Shown here: piece after piece, positions 34,916 through 42,890 of the stretch
Layout: every line of letters begins with the position of its first letter
Numbering within the stretch: the stretch's first letter is position 1
Origin: Terriglobales bacterium
GTDB taxonomy: Bacteria > Acidobacteriota > Terriglobia > Bryobacterales > Bryobacteraceae
Reading direction: 5' to 3'
NCBI GenBank assembly: GCA_027485675.1
Contig: JAIXQP010000033.1
Span: 62,001-126,000 of the forward strand
Length of the DNA stretch: 64,000 bases
Translations under genes and position numbers: made by a program
The notes under the pieces: model-generated
Databases searched by the model: none
The model's input: the letters and a program-made list of their open reading frames with translations, nothing else
What the model was told of the DNA's origin: nothing

Positions 34916-34934
34916 TCGAACAGCGGTAGTCGAT
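34916..34934 (-). repeat. Shared upstream element of the two long beta-helix genes (copy 2)
   Basis: On the minus strand it reads ATCGACTACCGCTGTTCGA, 25-43 bases upstream of the ATG at 34891. It matches copy 1 (31793-31813) in the first nine bases and, with small gaps, through the final TTCGA. Confidence 0.35.
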
Positions 34935-35114
34935 TTTGCTTGCATTCCATCTTGAGAACGCGTACCATTGGTGTTAAATCTAAACGTCTATTCTCTTCTC
35001 TGTCAACAGGTTTTCGCCTAAAAACAGATTGAGGACAAGTGTATACGTACGTCCAGTAGTGCTTTGAGCGGCATGCGTGTACCCATTTTTTCCTGTGTTT
35101 TGTAGTGTTTGGCC

Positions 35115-35133
35115 CGGATCTGTCACAGATCCG
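35115..35133 (+). promoter_or_regulatory. Palindrome next to the PEP-CTERM gene ribosome site
   Basis: Perfect inverted repeat CGGATCTG-TCA-CAGATCCG. It ends about 6 bases before the GGAGG ribosome site of the gene starting at 35151. It could be a protein-binding operator or a 5' leader hairpin that affects translation. Confidence 0.5.
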
Positions 35134-35150
35134 CTGCCGGAGGTATTTTT

Positions 35151-35819
35151 ATGCATTTGCATTGGCTCCTGCCCGTTGTTGCTCTCATGGGCCTGCCGGT
35201 CTTCGCTCTTCCTCTCTACCAGAATGACTTCGAATCTTCGGATTTGGCGGGCTGGTCAGCGGGTGGGATCGTGCTGGCGCCGAACGGCTCCACCCGCTTC
35301 CTTGGGTTGTTCGACCGGAACAATTCCACTACCTTCACGCTCTCCGGGCTCACCCCCGGCGAGCTCCTCTATTTCCAATTCGACCTGTACATCAATCGAA
35401 GCTGGGACGGGAACACCACCGCCTTCGGCCCCGATATCTTTACCGTCGAGGTTGTCGGCGGTCCCATTCTGCTGCAGAGTACGTTTAGTAATACCGAACT
35501 GTCCGGATTTGAGCAGTCCTTTCCGGATCCCTGGAACCCCGGTGCTCCGGTTTCCAACGCAGCTCGTTCCGGTGCTTTTGCCGTCAACACTCTCGGCTTT
35601 TTCGCCGAAGGGGACACGACTTACCGGCTGATCCTGCCGATTACTCCCAACTCTGCGAGCCTTTCGTTACGTTTCTCCGGTCTCAATCTACAGGACGCCA
35701 TAGATGAAAACTGGGGAATCGATAACGTAACCGTCAGCGCCGTCCCGGAACCTACTACCGCCTGCCTCCTCCTGGGCGGATTGGGTCTGCTCGCCTCCTG
35801 GCGCCGCTTTCGGCGTTAG
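35151..35819 (+). CDS. PEP-CTERM sorting-domain secreted protein
   Basis: A 222-residue protein. ATG 35151 has GGAGG 7 bases upstream. An N-terminal signal peptide (cleavage near residue 20) leads into a beta-rich body with no named domain. The C-terminus [20 protein letters not shown] followed by RRFRR (198-222) is a textbook PEP-CTERM tail: the VPEP motif, a membrane segment and a basic cluster. Such proteins are sorted to the surface by exosortases, usually alongside exopolysaccharide. No exosortase lies in the window, so one must be encoded elsewhere if this is functional. Confidence 0.88.
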   Translation: MHLHWLLPVVALMGLPVFALPLYQNDFESSDLAGWSAGGIVLAPNGSTRFLGLFDRNNSTTFTLSGLTPGELLYFQFDLYINRSWDGNTTAFGPDIFTVEVVGGPILLQSTFSNTELSGFEQSFPDPWNPGAPVSNAARSGAFAVNTLGFFAEGDTTYRLILPITPNSASLSLRFSGLNLQDAIDENWGIDNVTVSAVPEPTTACLLLGGLGLLASWRRFRR

Positions 35820-35830
35820 CTTCTCTCCAC

Positions 35831-35857
35831 GGCGGCCGCCGGTCCTCGGCGGCCGCC
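35831..35857. terminator. GC-rich hairpin between the PEP-CTERM gene and glmS
   Basis: Two copies of the self-complementary GGCGGCCGCC (35831-35840 and 35848-35857) flank a 7-base loop and can form a 10-bp stem just after the PEP-CTERM stop. No T-run follows. It could act as a transcription barrier or 3' end stabiliser. Confidence 0.4.
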
Positions 35858-35904
35858 CAACCCCCTCCTCATTCAGTCCACCCCCCGAAGACAAAGGAAC
35901 CCCC

Positions 35905-37758
35905 ATGTGCGGAATTATTGGCTACATCGGAAATCAGACGCCCGTGCCGATCCTCCTCGATGGCCTGCGAAAGCTCGAATATCGCGGCTATGACTCAGCG
36001 GGCATCGCGGTGATCGGACAAGACGGCAACCTATCGGTTCGCCGGGCGTCCGGCAAGCTCTGCAACCTGGAGGAGGCTGTCCGCCGGGCGCCGATAGAGG
36101 GCCGCTATGGCATCGGGCACACCCGCTGGGCCACTCACGGAAGGCCCACGGAGGCCAACGCTCACCCGCATGCCGGCCCGGCGAACAACGTCGTGCTCGT
36201 TCACAACGGCATCGTCGAAAACTATCTCGCTCTCCGCCGCGAGTTACAAGCAGAGGGCCACGAATTTGTCACGGAGACGGACACCGAGATAGTTGCTCAC
36301 TTAGTCGAGAAGTACATGGATGGGAACTTAGAAGAAGCTGTCCGCCAAGCCGTCAAGCGACTGAGTGGTGTCTTTGCCCTCGCCGTCCTTGCCCGTTCCG
36401 ATCCGAGTAAGATTGTCGCGGCCCGCTCCGGCCCGCCGGTGGTCATTGGGGTAGGGAAGGATGAGTTTCTCGTCGCCTCCGACGTACCTGCCATTCTGGC
36501 CCACACCCGCGATATGTTCTTTCTCCGGGACGGGGACCTTGCCGTGCTCACCCCCACGGCGGTGACCATCTCCGATTTCGAAGGCGCCGCACTCTCCTGG
36601 AAGCCTACCCGCATCTCCTGGGACCCCGCCATGGCCGAAAAAGGGGGGTATAAGCACTTCATGCTCAAGGAGATCTTCGAGCAGCCCCAAGCTGTCCGCG
36701 ATACCTTCCTGGGCCGCATTTCTCCCCGGTCCGGAGAACTGCACCTCGATGAGATCGGCATCACCGCGGACCAGCTCCGTTCCTGCCGGCAGATTCGGCT
36801 CGTGGCCTGCGGCACGAGTTGGCACGCGGCCCTTACGGGAAAGATCATGATCGAGAAGTTGGCGCGCGTCCCGGTTGAGGTCGACTACGGCAGCGAGTTC
36901 CGGTATCGCGACCCGATTCTGGATGAGCAGACGCTGACCGTGGTCGTATCGCAGTCCGGCGAAACGGCCGACACCCTGGCCGGCCTCCGCGAAGCTCGCC
37001 AGCAGCATTCCCTTACGCTGGCCATCTGCAACGTCGCCGGATCGATGATCACCCGCGAAGCGCACGGAAGCCTCCTGACCCACGCCGGACCCGAGATCGG
37101 GGTAGCTTCCACCAAAGCCTTCACCTCCCAGGTCACCGCCTTGTTTTTACTGGCGCTCCATCTGGCCCAGGTGCACGGCCGGCTCACCGAGGCCCAGACT
37201 CACCAACTCGTCACCGAACTCGGCCGCCTGCCCGCGAAAATACAGCAGGTGCTCGGGATCTCCGACCAGTGCGACGAGCTTGCCAAGAGCCTGTTCCGGG
37301 CGAAGGACTTTCTCTATCTGGGCCGCGGCATCCATTTCCCGATCGCCCTCGAAGGCGCCCTGAAGCTCAAGGAAATCAGCTACATTCATGCCGAGGGCTA
37401 CCCCGCCGGGGAGATGAAGCATGGCCCGAACGCCTTGATCGACGGCTCACTTCCGGTTGTCGTCCTGGCGACCTATGACCCCGCCGATGCCGCCTCCCGC
37501 CTCCGCTATGAGAAAACGCTCTCCAACATGCAGGAGGTAAAGGCGCGCGAAGGAATCGTCATCGCGCTCTGTAACGCCGGTGACGAAGATGTCCGCCAGA
37601 TCGCGACCCATTGCATCGAAGTGCCGCAGACGGTCGAACTCCTCCTGCCGATCCTCGAGATGGTTCCCCTCCAACTGCTGGCCTACCACATCGCTGTCCG
37701 CCTGGGCTGCGATGTGGATCAACCCCGCAATCTGGCGAAGTCCGTGACAGTCGAGTAG
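35905..37758 (+). CDS. glmS: Glutamine-fructose-6-phosphate aminotransferase (isomerizing)
   Basis: A 617-residue protein of normal GlmS length. Cys2 ([10 protein letters not shown]) is the glutaminase nucleophile. The N-terminal GATase domain is followed by two SIS sugar-isomerase domains: [12 protein letters not shown] and SQSGETADT in the first, [20 protein letters not shown] in the second. The C-terminus [10 protein letters not shown] is the typical GlmS tail. It makes glucosamine-6-phosphate, feeding UDP-GlcNAc to peptidoglycan and to the NeuC-like enzyme upstream. The short leader (85 bases) leaves no room for a glmS ribozyme. Confidence 0.97.
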   Translation: MCGIIGYIGNQTPVPILLDGLRKLEYRGYDSAGIAVIGQDGNLSVRRASGKLCNLEEAVRRAPIEGRYGIGHTRWATHGRPTEANAHPHAGPANNVVLVHNGIVENYLALRRELQAEGHEFVTETDTEIVAHLVEKYMDGNLEEAVRQAVKRLSGVFALAVLARSDPSKIVAARSGPPVVIGVGKDEFLVASDVPAILAHTRDMFFLRDGDLAVLTPTAVTISDFEGAALSWKPTRISWDPAMAEKGGYKHFMLKEIFEQPQAVRDTFLGRISPRSGELHLDEIGITADQLRSCRQIRLVACGTSWHAALTGKIMIEKLARVPVEVDYGSEFRYRDPILDEQTLTVVVSQSGETADTLAGLREARQQHSLTLAICNVAGSMITREAHGSLLTHAGPEIGVASTKAFTSQVTALFLLALHLAQVHGRLTEAQTHQLVTELGRLPAKIQQVLGISDQCDELAKSLFRAKDFLYLGRGIHFPIALEGALKLKEISYIHAEGYPAGEMKHGPNALIDGSLPVVVLATYDPADAASRLRYEKTLSNMQEVKAREGIVIALCNAGDEDVRQIATHCIEVPQTVELLLPILEMVPLQLLAYHIAVRLGCDVDQPRNLAKSVTVE

Positions 37759-37759
37759 C

Positions 37760-38389
37760 CTATCGCCGCAGCAGAGAGAAGCCGATGTCGCGGCCATATC
37801 CCTGCACCATTGCCAGCGAGATCCAAAGCAGAGCGAACGGTTCGAGCAAGCGCGCCTGCTTCAACGGGCCGGCATCCTCAACCGCGAATCCCACGGCGAT
37901 GGCCAACTCCCGCACCGTCGCCTTGGCCGCGGCATCGTCCCCGCAATAGAACAAGGTGGCCGGCTGGCCGCCGAAATCCGGATTCTCCATCACGTTGTAA
38001 CCCACGGTGTTGAACGCTTTCACCACCTTGGCCCCCACTGCCCATCCCGCCACCTGCTCCGCCCCGGAGGTCGAGTTGGCGTACTCCAACCCCGCCAACT
38101 TCGGCAGCAGCGGGTTGGTGGCGTCGATCAGCACCTTCCCCTCCCAAGCCAAACTCTCCACCACCCCCTTCGTCGCCGGCCAAGGCGTCGCCACCAGGAT
38201 AACTTCGCTCGCCGCCACGGCCTCGGCTGCCGTGGTCGCGCGGGCGTTCGGACCCGCGGCGGCCACTAACTCGGCCATCGCCGCCGACCCCGGCTCCCGC
38301 GACGCGAACGCCACCGCGTGGCCGGCCCCCGCCCATCGCTTCCCCAACGCTCCCCCCACATTCCCTGATCCCAAAATTCCAATTCGCAT
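37760..38389 (-). CDS. NADPH-dependent F420 reductase-like oxidoreductase
   Basis: A 209-residue Rossmann protein. The N-terminal IGILGSGNVGGALGKRW is the NAD(P)-binding GxGxxG motif; the following AFASREP carries the arginine typical of NADP preference. It belongs to the F420_oxidored/NPD family, though many bacterial members do not use F420. The stop lies 1 base from the glmS stop (convergent). It is divergent from a TetR gene whose palindromic operator overlaps its promoter, so it is probably TetR-controlled. Confidence 0.75.
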   Translation of the reverse strand: MRIGILGSGNVGGALGKRWAGAGHAVAFASREPGSAAMAELVAAAGPNARATTAAEAVAASEVILVATPWPATKGVVESLAWEGKVLIDATNPLLPKLAGLEYANSTSGAEQVAGWAVGAKVVKAFNTVGYNVMENPDFGGQPATLFYCGDDAAAKATVRELAIAVGFAVEDAGPLKQARLLEPFALLWISLAMVQGYGRDIGFSLLRR

Positions 38390-38448
38390 AGCTCTCCTGT
38401 ATAGTTACGATACTGTACCGTATCGATACGAATTGTCAAGATAGAAGT
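38390..38448. promoter_or_regulatory. Divergent promoter with TetR-type operator
   Basis: On the minus strand a TTGACA -35 box (38434-38439), a 16-base spacer and a TACAGT -10 box (38412-38417) precede the oxidoreductase gene; its AGGAG site is at 38394-38398. The spacer and -10 carry a 12-base palindrome CGTATCGATACG (38419-38430) and an overlapping inverted repeat CGATAC/GTATCG (38408-38425). Binding there by the adjacent TetR protein would block this promoter and might autoregulate its own gene. Confidence 0.65.
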
Positions 38449-39039
38449 GTGGCGTCTGTACCAGTTTCCGTCCGCCCTCCCGGCCGCCCGCGCGATGCCG
38501 AGGCCGAAGCCCGCATTCTCCAGGTAGCCTTGCGCCTGCTCGCCGAGGATGGCTACTCCCGCATGTCGCTCGATGCCGTGGCCGCCGAGGCGGGCGTGAG
38601 CAAGCCCACCATCTACCGCCGCTGGTCTTCGAAAGCCGACCTGGCCACCGCCGCTCTCCGCACAATTCAAACCAGCGAACCGGCCGTCGCCACCGGATCG
38701 ACGGTGGGGGACCTGACCGCCACGCTGCAGAACTTTTCCCGGTCTCTACTGCGTCCCAACGGCATGTCCCTGATCGGCACCGTACTGGCCGAAGAAGCGC
38801 ATACGCCGGAGCTGCTGGCGCTCTTCCGGGAACGCCTGGTGGCGCACCGACGCCAGCAACTGCATCAGATTCTCCGCCGGGCCCAACAGAGCAAGGAGCT
38901 GCGGCCGGGCGTCAGCCTGGATGCAGCCGTAAATATGCTCGTGGGCGCCTTCTACGCCCGCTATCTGGCCTCTTCCACGGTGCCGCCCAGCTTCGCCAAG
39001 GAACTGGTCGATATCGTTTGGAAAGGGCTCAGCAAGTAG
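38449..39039 (+). CDS. TetR family transcriptional regulator
   Basis: A 196-residue protein starting at GTG 38449. The N-terminal HTH reads ILQVALRLLAEDGYSRMSLD, then AVAAEAGVSKPTIYRRWSSK (about 23-65), the standard TetR DNA-binding domain. The helical C-terminal part (about 75-190) would bind the ligand. It is divergent from an NAD(P)-dependent oxidoreductase with a palindromic operator between them, the usual arrangement for local repression. Confidence 0.9.
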   Translation: MASVPVSVRPPGRPRDAEAEARILQVALRLLAEDGYSRMSLDAVAAEAGVSKPTIYRRWSSKADLATAALRTIQTSEPAVATGSTVGDLTATLQNFSRSLLRPNGMSLIGTVLAEEAHTPELLALFRERLVAHRRQQLHQILRRAQQSKELRPGVSLDAAVNMLVGAFYARYLASSTVPPSFAKELVDIVWKGLSK

Positions 39040-39047
39040 CTGTTCGC

Positions 39048-40658
39048 TTACTGCTTTTCGATGCGGCGTTCGGCGCCGTAGATCGTTAGCAGCGGATGCT
39101 TCACCCACGCCCGGAACTCGTAGATCCCGTTCGGATTCAATCCCGTCACCGGCAGCGTGAACTCTCCGGTGGCGGTCATGGTCCGCGCCGGACCGGCTTG
39201 CCAAGGGATGGACCGGTCGCTCGCGTCCAACCCAACAATACTCCGGTAGTCGAAGCCCACCTCCAGTTGTGCGGCTTTACCCATGTCGGTCAGCTTGCCG
39301 GTGAGCGTGGCGGTTGTTCCGGTCCAACGGCTGCCGCCCGTTTCGAGCCGCGGCGGGATGAAGGCCGGCCTGGCATTGGTGATCTTGATGACGATCGGGT
39401 TCGGCCACTTGCTGTTGTCCTGTAGCCGGTGGGTGAACATGGCCCGGATGTGCAGGCCATCGGGTTCCTGACGGAACGTAGGCGTGGGGTTCACCTCCGG
39501 CCGGTACTCCAGCACGCGCCCATTCTGCCCAAGGATGGTCACCTTTGTCGCCGGTGTAGCGGCCACGCTCTTCAGCACGAAGTCCCGCCACTGCCCGCGG
39601 ACCCAAGGCGTATCCTGCTTCACGATGGCATAGAGCGTATCTTCGTTCTTGGCCTTCGTGAACCAGATGTTCTGCTCATTGGTGATCACCCATGGCCGCA
39701 CGCCGTAGATGCTCTCCTGGTTTACCTGCATCCAGAGCGCCAGTTCCCGCAGGCGCTCCTCCTGCTCAATGGGCAACTCGCCATCAGGCTTCGGACCCAC
39801 GTTGAGCAGCAGGTTCCCGCCCTTGGCCCGGGTCTCCACCAGGATGTCGATCACCCGGCCGCCCGACTTGTAGCTTTCGTTCTGCGGCTGATACTGCCAG
39901 GCGGTGCCCATCGTGAAACAGGCCTCCCACGCGCCCTCGATGGGCACGCCGGGCACGTAGAGTTCCGGGGTCTGCATCGCGCCGCGCGTCACCACGGTGT
40001 TGGGCTGCAACTGCCAGGCCAGTTCCCGCAACTGGTGCGGTTCGCCATCGAGAAAGACGTAGTCGATGGGGCCGTACTTGGTCATCAGCTCTCGCATCTG
40101 GGCCAGGTCGAGCGCCATCAGCCCCGGATTGTTGCGCGGTTGCACGGCCGGGATGTTGCGTTGAATGTCGATCTTGTTTTTACGCAGCCACCAGAAGTCG
40201 TCGGGCGAAAAGTAGAGGCCGGGACGAATGCCCTGCGCCGAAAAGGCGTCGAGCACCTCCTTGGTGATGTCCCGTTTAAAGGGCGTCTGCAGGATGCCGA
40301 AGTCGGTGGTCTTCGTATGCCACATCGCGAAGCCGGAGTGGTGCTTCGCCGTGAAGACGACGTACCGGATGCCGGCCAGTTTCGCCAGCGCCGCCCAATC
40401 CTGCGGGTAGAACTTGCGCGGGTTAAACGTCTTCGGCAGGTCGTTGTAGAAGCGGTCGGTGTAGGCTTCGTCCGCGCCGGCGAGCGAGTGGGAGATCACA
40501 ACGCCGGTTTGCGAATCGACACTCCAATGAATGAACAGGCCGAAGCCGAGATCACGAAAGGTTTCGAGCCGCTCCGGCTTGTTCTGCGAGCCGGGCGGCA
40601 GTTCGGGCTGCGCGAACGCGCCAAAGGCGCAAAGGAAAAGGGGAAGGACGAACCGCAT
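39048..40658 (-). CDS. Alpha-L-fucosidase family (GH29) secreted protein
   Basis: A 536-residue protein. The ATG at 40656-40658 is chosen since a signal peptide (MRFVLPLFLCAFGAFA) starts there; the longer frame upstream is not hydrophobic. The GH29 barrel features are GLFIHW, YVVFTAKHHSGFAMW, GLYFSPDDFWW and DYVFLDGEP, whose aspartate is the expected nucleophile. A beta-rich C-terminal domain covers about residues 360-536. It hydrolyses terminal alpha-L-fucose from glycans outside the cytoplasm. It is followed on the same strand by DinB and PQQ-like genes upstream. Confidence 0.85.
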   Translation of the reverse strand: MRFVLPLFLCAFGAFAQPELPPGSQNKPERLETFRDLGFGLFIHWSVDSQTGVVISHSLAGADEAYTDRFYNDLPKTFNPRKFYPQDWAALAKLAGIRYVVFTAKHHSGFAMWHTKTTDFGILQTPFKRDITKEVLDAFSAQGIRPGLYFSPDDFWWLRKNKIDIQRNIPAVQPRNNPGLMALDLAQMRELMTKYGPIDYVFLDGEPHQLRELAWQLQPNTVVTRGAMQTPELYVPGVPIEGAWEACFTMGTAWQYQPQNESYKSGGRVIDILVETRAKGGNLLLNVGPKPDGELPIEQEERLRELALWMQVNQESIYGVRPWVITNEQNIWFTKAKNEDTLYAIVKQDTPWVRGQWRDFVLKSVAATPATKVTILGQNGRVLEYRPEVNPTPTFRQEPDGLHIRAMFTHRLQDNSKWPNPIVIKITNARPAFIPPRLETGGSRWTGTTATLTGKLTDMGKAAQLEVGFDYRSIVGLDASDRSIPWQAGPARTMTATGEFTLPVTGLNPNGIYEFRAWVKHPLLTIYGAERRIEKQ

Positions 40659-40669
40659 GGGAGACGCTC

Positions 40670-41884
40670 CTAGCTTTGGAGACGGTATAGATGGCGGTCG
40701 CCGCGCAGGTAGATGGCCCCGCCGGAGACCGCCAGCGAGGCGAGCGTCCGTTCGCCCACTTCGCTCTTGGCGACTTCCTGGTAGGTGGTTCCCGGCGTGA
40801 TCACCGTGCATTCGCCCTCTTCACTCAGGAAGTAGATCTTCCCGCCGATGAGCGTGGGCGAAGCCGAATGGTTGCCGCCAATGCGGTGTTGCCAAATGGG
40901 CTTGCCGGACTTCGCGTCGAGGCACGTGGCCACGCCATTGTCGCTCACCATGTACAGTGCCTCGCCCACCACGATCGGCGACGGCGTTAGCGGCACGGTG
41001 CGGGGGAAGGTCCAGGCGACTTCGGACTTGGTGACGTTGCCCCGGCCCCCCGGCCGCACGGCGAACAGAACCGGTTGGAAGAACCCGGAGCAGATATAAA
41101 CGAGGCCGTGGGCGTAGACCGGCCGCGGCACGTTCGAAAAGCCTTCGCCGTACTCGATGTACCAAAGCTCCTTGCCGGTGCGCGCGTCGTAGGCATAGGC
41201 GTGGTGCGCTCCGGGGCTGATCACCTGCGGCTGGCCGTTGACGTTGATAACGAGCGGCGTCGTGTACGCTTGATTGCCTTTGCCCCGCGGCGTCTTCCAG
41301 CGGACCTTCCCCGTGGCGGCGTCCAGGGCGACGACGAACTGAGCATCGAACCCGTCGCAACTGATGATGAGCAGATCCTCAAACAGGGCGGGGGAGCCGC
41401 CCGGACCGTGTTGCGGCTCATACTTCAAGACCTGCTTCCAGAGGATTTCGCCCTTGGTGTTCAGGCAGGCGGTGCCATAGAAACCGAAGTGCACGTAAAG
41501 GCGGTCGCCCTGCACGATGACGGTGGGCGAGGCGAACGTGTTTTTGGTGTGGATCCCAGGGCCGACGTCCTTAACGCGGAAGACCTCCGTATCGAGAGTG
41601 ATCTTGCCGGACGCCGTGTCGACCGCCAGCAGCCGCAGCGACGTGTTCTTTTCGGTGGCCGTGGTGAGATAGATCCGGTTGCCCGCGACGGCGGGGCTGG
41701 ACCATCCGGCGCCCGGCAGCGGCGCCTTCCAGCGAACGTTCTTCGTGTCGGTCCAGGTGGTGGGCAGGCCGCTTTCGGCGGAATGTCCCTGCCCGCCGGG
41801 GCCGCGGAATTGGGGCCAATCCTCGGCGAGGAGGGGAGCCGTCAGCAGTTGACCAAGGAGAGTACGCCGTCGCATCCCTCTCAT
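40670..41884 (-). CDS. PQQ-like beta-propeller repeat protein
   Basis: A 404-residue protein. The N-terminus RRRTLLGQLLTAPLLA resembles a twin-arginine or ordinary export signal. The body starts DWPQFRGPGG and contains repeated propeller blades such as LLAVDTASGKI, VVALDAATGKVRW, YAYDARTGKELW and CLDAKSGKPIW. This outer protein family is common in Acidobacteriota and Planctomycetota and often has no known enzyme activity. The start is uncertain: the ATG at 41884 overlaps the upstream stop by 4 bases, while a second ATG at 41875 is also possible. Confidence 0.75.
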   Translation of the reverse strand: MRGMRRRTLLGQLLTAPLLAEDWPQFRGPGGQGHSAESGLPTTWTDTKNVRWKAPLPGAGWSSPAVAGNRIYLTTATEKNTSLRLLAVDTASGKITLDTEVFRVKDVGPGIHTKNTFASPTVIVQGDRLYVHFGFYGTACLNTKGEILWKQVLKYEPQHGPGGSPALFEDLLIISCDGFDAQFVVALDAATGKVRWKTPRGKGNQAYTTPLVINVNGQPQVISPGAHHAYAYDARTGKELWYIEYGEGFSNVPRPVYAHGLVYICSGFFQPVLFAVRPGGRGNVTKSEVAWTFPRTVPLTPSPIVVGEALYMVSDNGVATCLDAKSGKPIWQHRIGGNHSASPTLIGGKIYFLSEEGECTVITPGTTYQEVAKSEVGERTLASLAVSGGAIYLRGDRHLYRLQS

Positions 41885-42327
41885 TGGATCACAGGGATCA
41901 TTCGCTTGAGCAGGGCGATCTGGCCGGCGTGGTAGAGCGTATGTTGGATCACGCCGTGCAGGAGGAAGTAGACGTCATAGGCCTGCCCGGGGACGGCAGC
42001 GTGCAGGTCGGCCCTTTCGATGGCGGTCAGCAGAGTTTCCGTCGCGTCGCCCAGCCGTTGCCGGGTCTCTTCCCAACTGCCGGGCTCCGGCCAATCGGCA
42101 TCGTTCAGCAGCAGCGCCGGGTCGCTTTGGAGCCGGCGGGTAGCGGCTTCCAGCCAGATGGCGATATGCAGCGTCAACTCGGCGATTGAGTGTGCGGCAT
42201 GTGGCGGGCGAGCCGCTGCCTGCTCCGGAGAGATGCCGGCGAGCAGTTCGAAAACTGCATCGCCGTGCCAGGCCTCGCCATAAACTGCACGTCGCAATTG
42301 GTCCGCAATCCGATAGTTCTCCTTCAT
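41881..42327 (-). CDS. DinB-like protein
   Basis: A 148-residue helical protein. The histidines of HSIAELTLHIAIWL and HGVIQHTLYHAGQIALLKR occupy the metal-site positions of the DinB/YfiT four-helix bundle. The ATG at 42325-42327 has GGGAG 5 bases upstream; the ATG at 42339 has no site. Family members are often thiol-dependent transferases or of unknown role. Its stop overlaps the PQQ-like start. Confidence 0.8.
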   Translation of the reverse strand: MKENYRIADQLRRAVYGEAWHGDAVFELLAGISPEQAAARPPHAAHSIAELTLHIAIWLEAATRRLQSDPALLLNDADWPEPGSWEETRQRLGDATETLLTAIERADLHAAVPGQAYDVYFLLHGVIQHTLYHAGQIALLKRMIPVIQ

Positions 42328-42427
42328 CTGTACTCCCATCGTAAGGCAATCGGCTTGTGTTGCTTCGAGAAAGGGAGTAACGTGCAAAGCGGTCCTGTTT
42401 AGACCGATAGACAAGGAGATTGCAAAG

Positions 42428-42877
42428 ATGAGGAAAGTAACAGTGCTGTTGCTTGCCGGAGTATTTGCGGCCATGGCCGCGGACTTTTCCGGAACCTGGA
42501 AACTGGACACCGCGAAGTCGAAGGTGGTAGGCATGCCAATGCCCAAGGAGCAGACTACGACATACACACCCAAGGGCAGCGGCTACGAATACACGGCCAA
42601 GGGGATTTCGGCGACCGGCGAACCGGTAACGAGCGGATTCACGTATCGGAAGGATGGTGAGGAGGTGAAGACCACCGGATTCCCCTACTGGGATGCGATC
42701 ACCGTCACCGGCGGCCAGGCCGCGAAGACGACCGTGCAATTGAAACGGGCTGGAAAGGTAATCGGAACCGTGACGCGAACGCTCTCTGCTGACGGGAAGA
42801 GCCTAAAGCTCGATGGGTCGTTAACCCTGCCCGATGGGAAGAAGGCCACCTACAACTACCACTACGACAAGCAATGA
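42428..42877 (+). CDS. Small secreted beta-barrel-like protein of unknown function
   Basis: A 149-residue protein with an AAGGAG site and an N-terminal signal peptide (RKVTVLLLAGVFAAMA). The mature part begins DFSGTWKLDTAKS and continues with beta strands, a pattern common in Acidobacteriota secreted proteins that resemble lipocalins. No function can be named. It is divergent from the DinB gene; the 100-base gap between them contains a short CGGTC/GACCG stem near 42391-42407. Confidence 0.75.
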   Translation: MRKVTVLLLAGVFAAMAADFSGTWKLDTAKSKVVGMPMPKEQTTTYTPKGSGYEYTAKGISATGEPVTSGFTYRKDGEEVKTTGFPYWDAITVTGGQAAKTTVQLKRAGKVIGTVTRTLSADGKSLKLDGSLTLPDGKKATYNYHYDKQ

Positions 42878-42890
42878 CGGATGGGGGCCG

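Larger units (their letters stand above)
34892..35150. promoter_or_regulatory. Divergent control region between a beta-helix gene and a PEP-CTERM gene
   Basis: This 259-base region is visibly AT-richer than its neighbours and has several T/A runs. It must hold promoters for both directions. I see a shared upstream element at 34916-34934 and a 19-base palindrome at 35115-35133; no clear -35/-10 pair stands out. A 60-codon minus-strand reading frame inside it (34980-35162) looks fortuitous. Confidence 0.5.

Noticed and set aside
34980-35162. 60-codon minus-strand open frame in the gap before the PEP-CTERM gene
   Set aside because: It has no ribosome site and no family pattern, and it overlaps the palindrome and the ribosome site of the PEP-CTERM gene.
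35820-35904. glmS ribozyme upstream of glmS
   Set aside because: The leader is only 85 bases and is mostly a GC hairpin; the conserved ribozyme core is not seen.
42391-42407. CGGTC/GACCG stem in the DinB/secreted-protein gap
   Set aside because: The stem is only 5 bp with no T-run, so it is too weak to call as a terminator or riboswitch.
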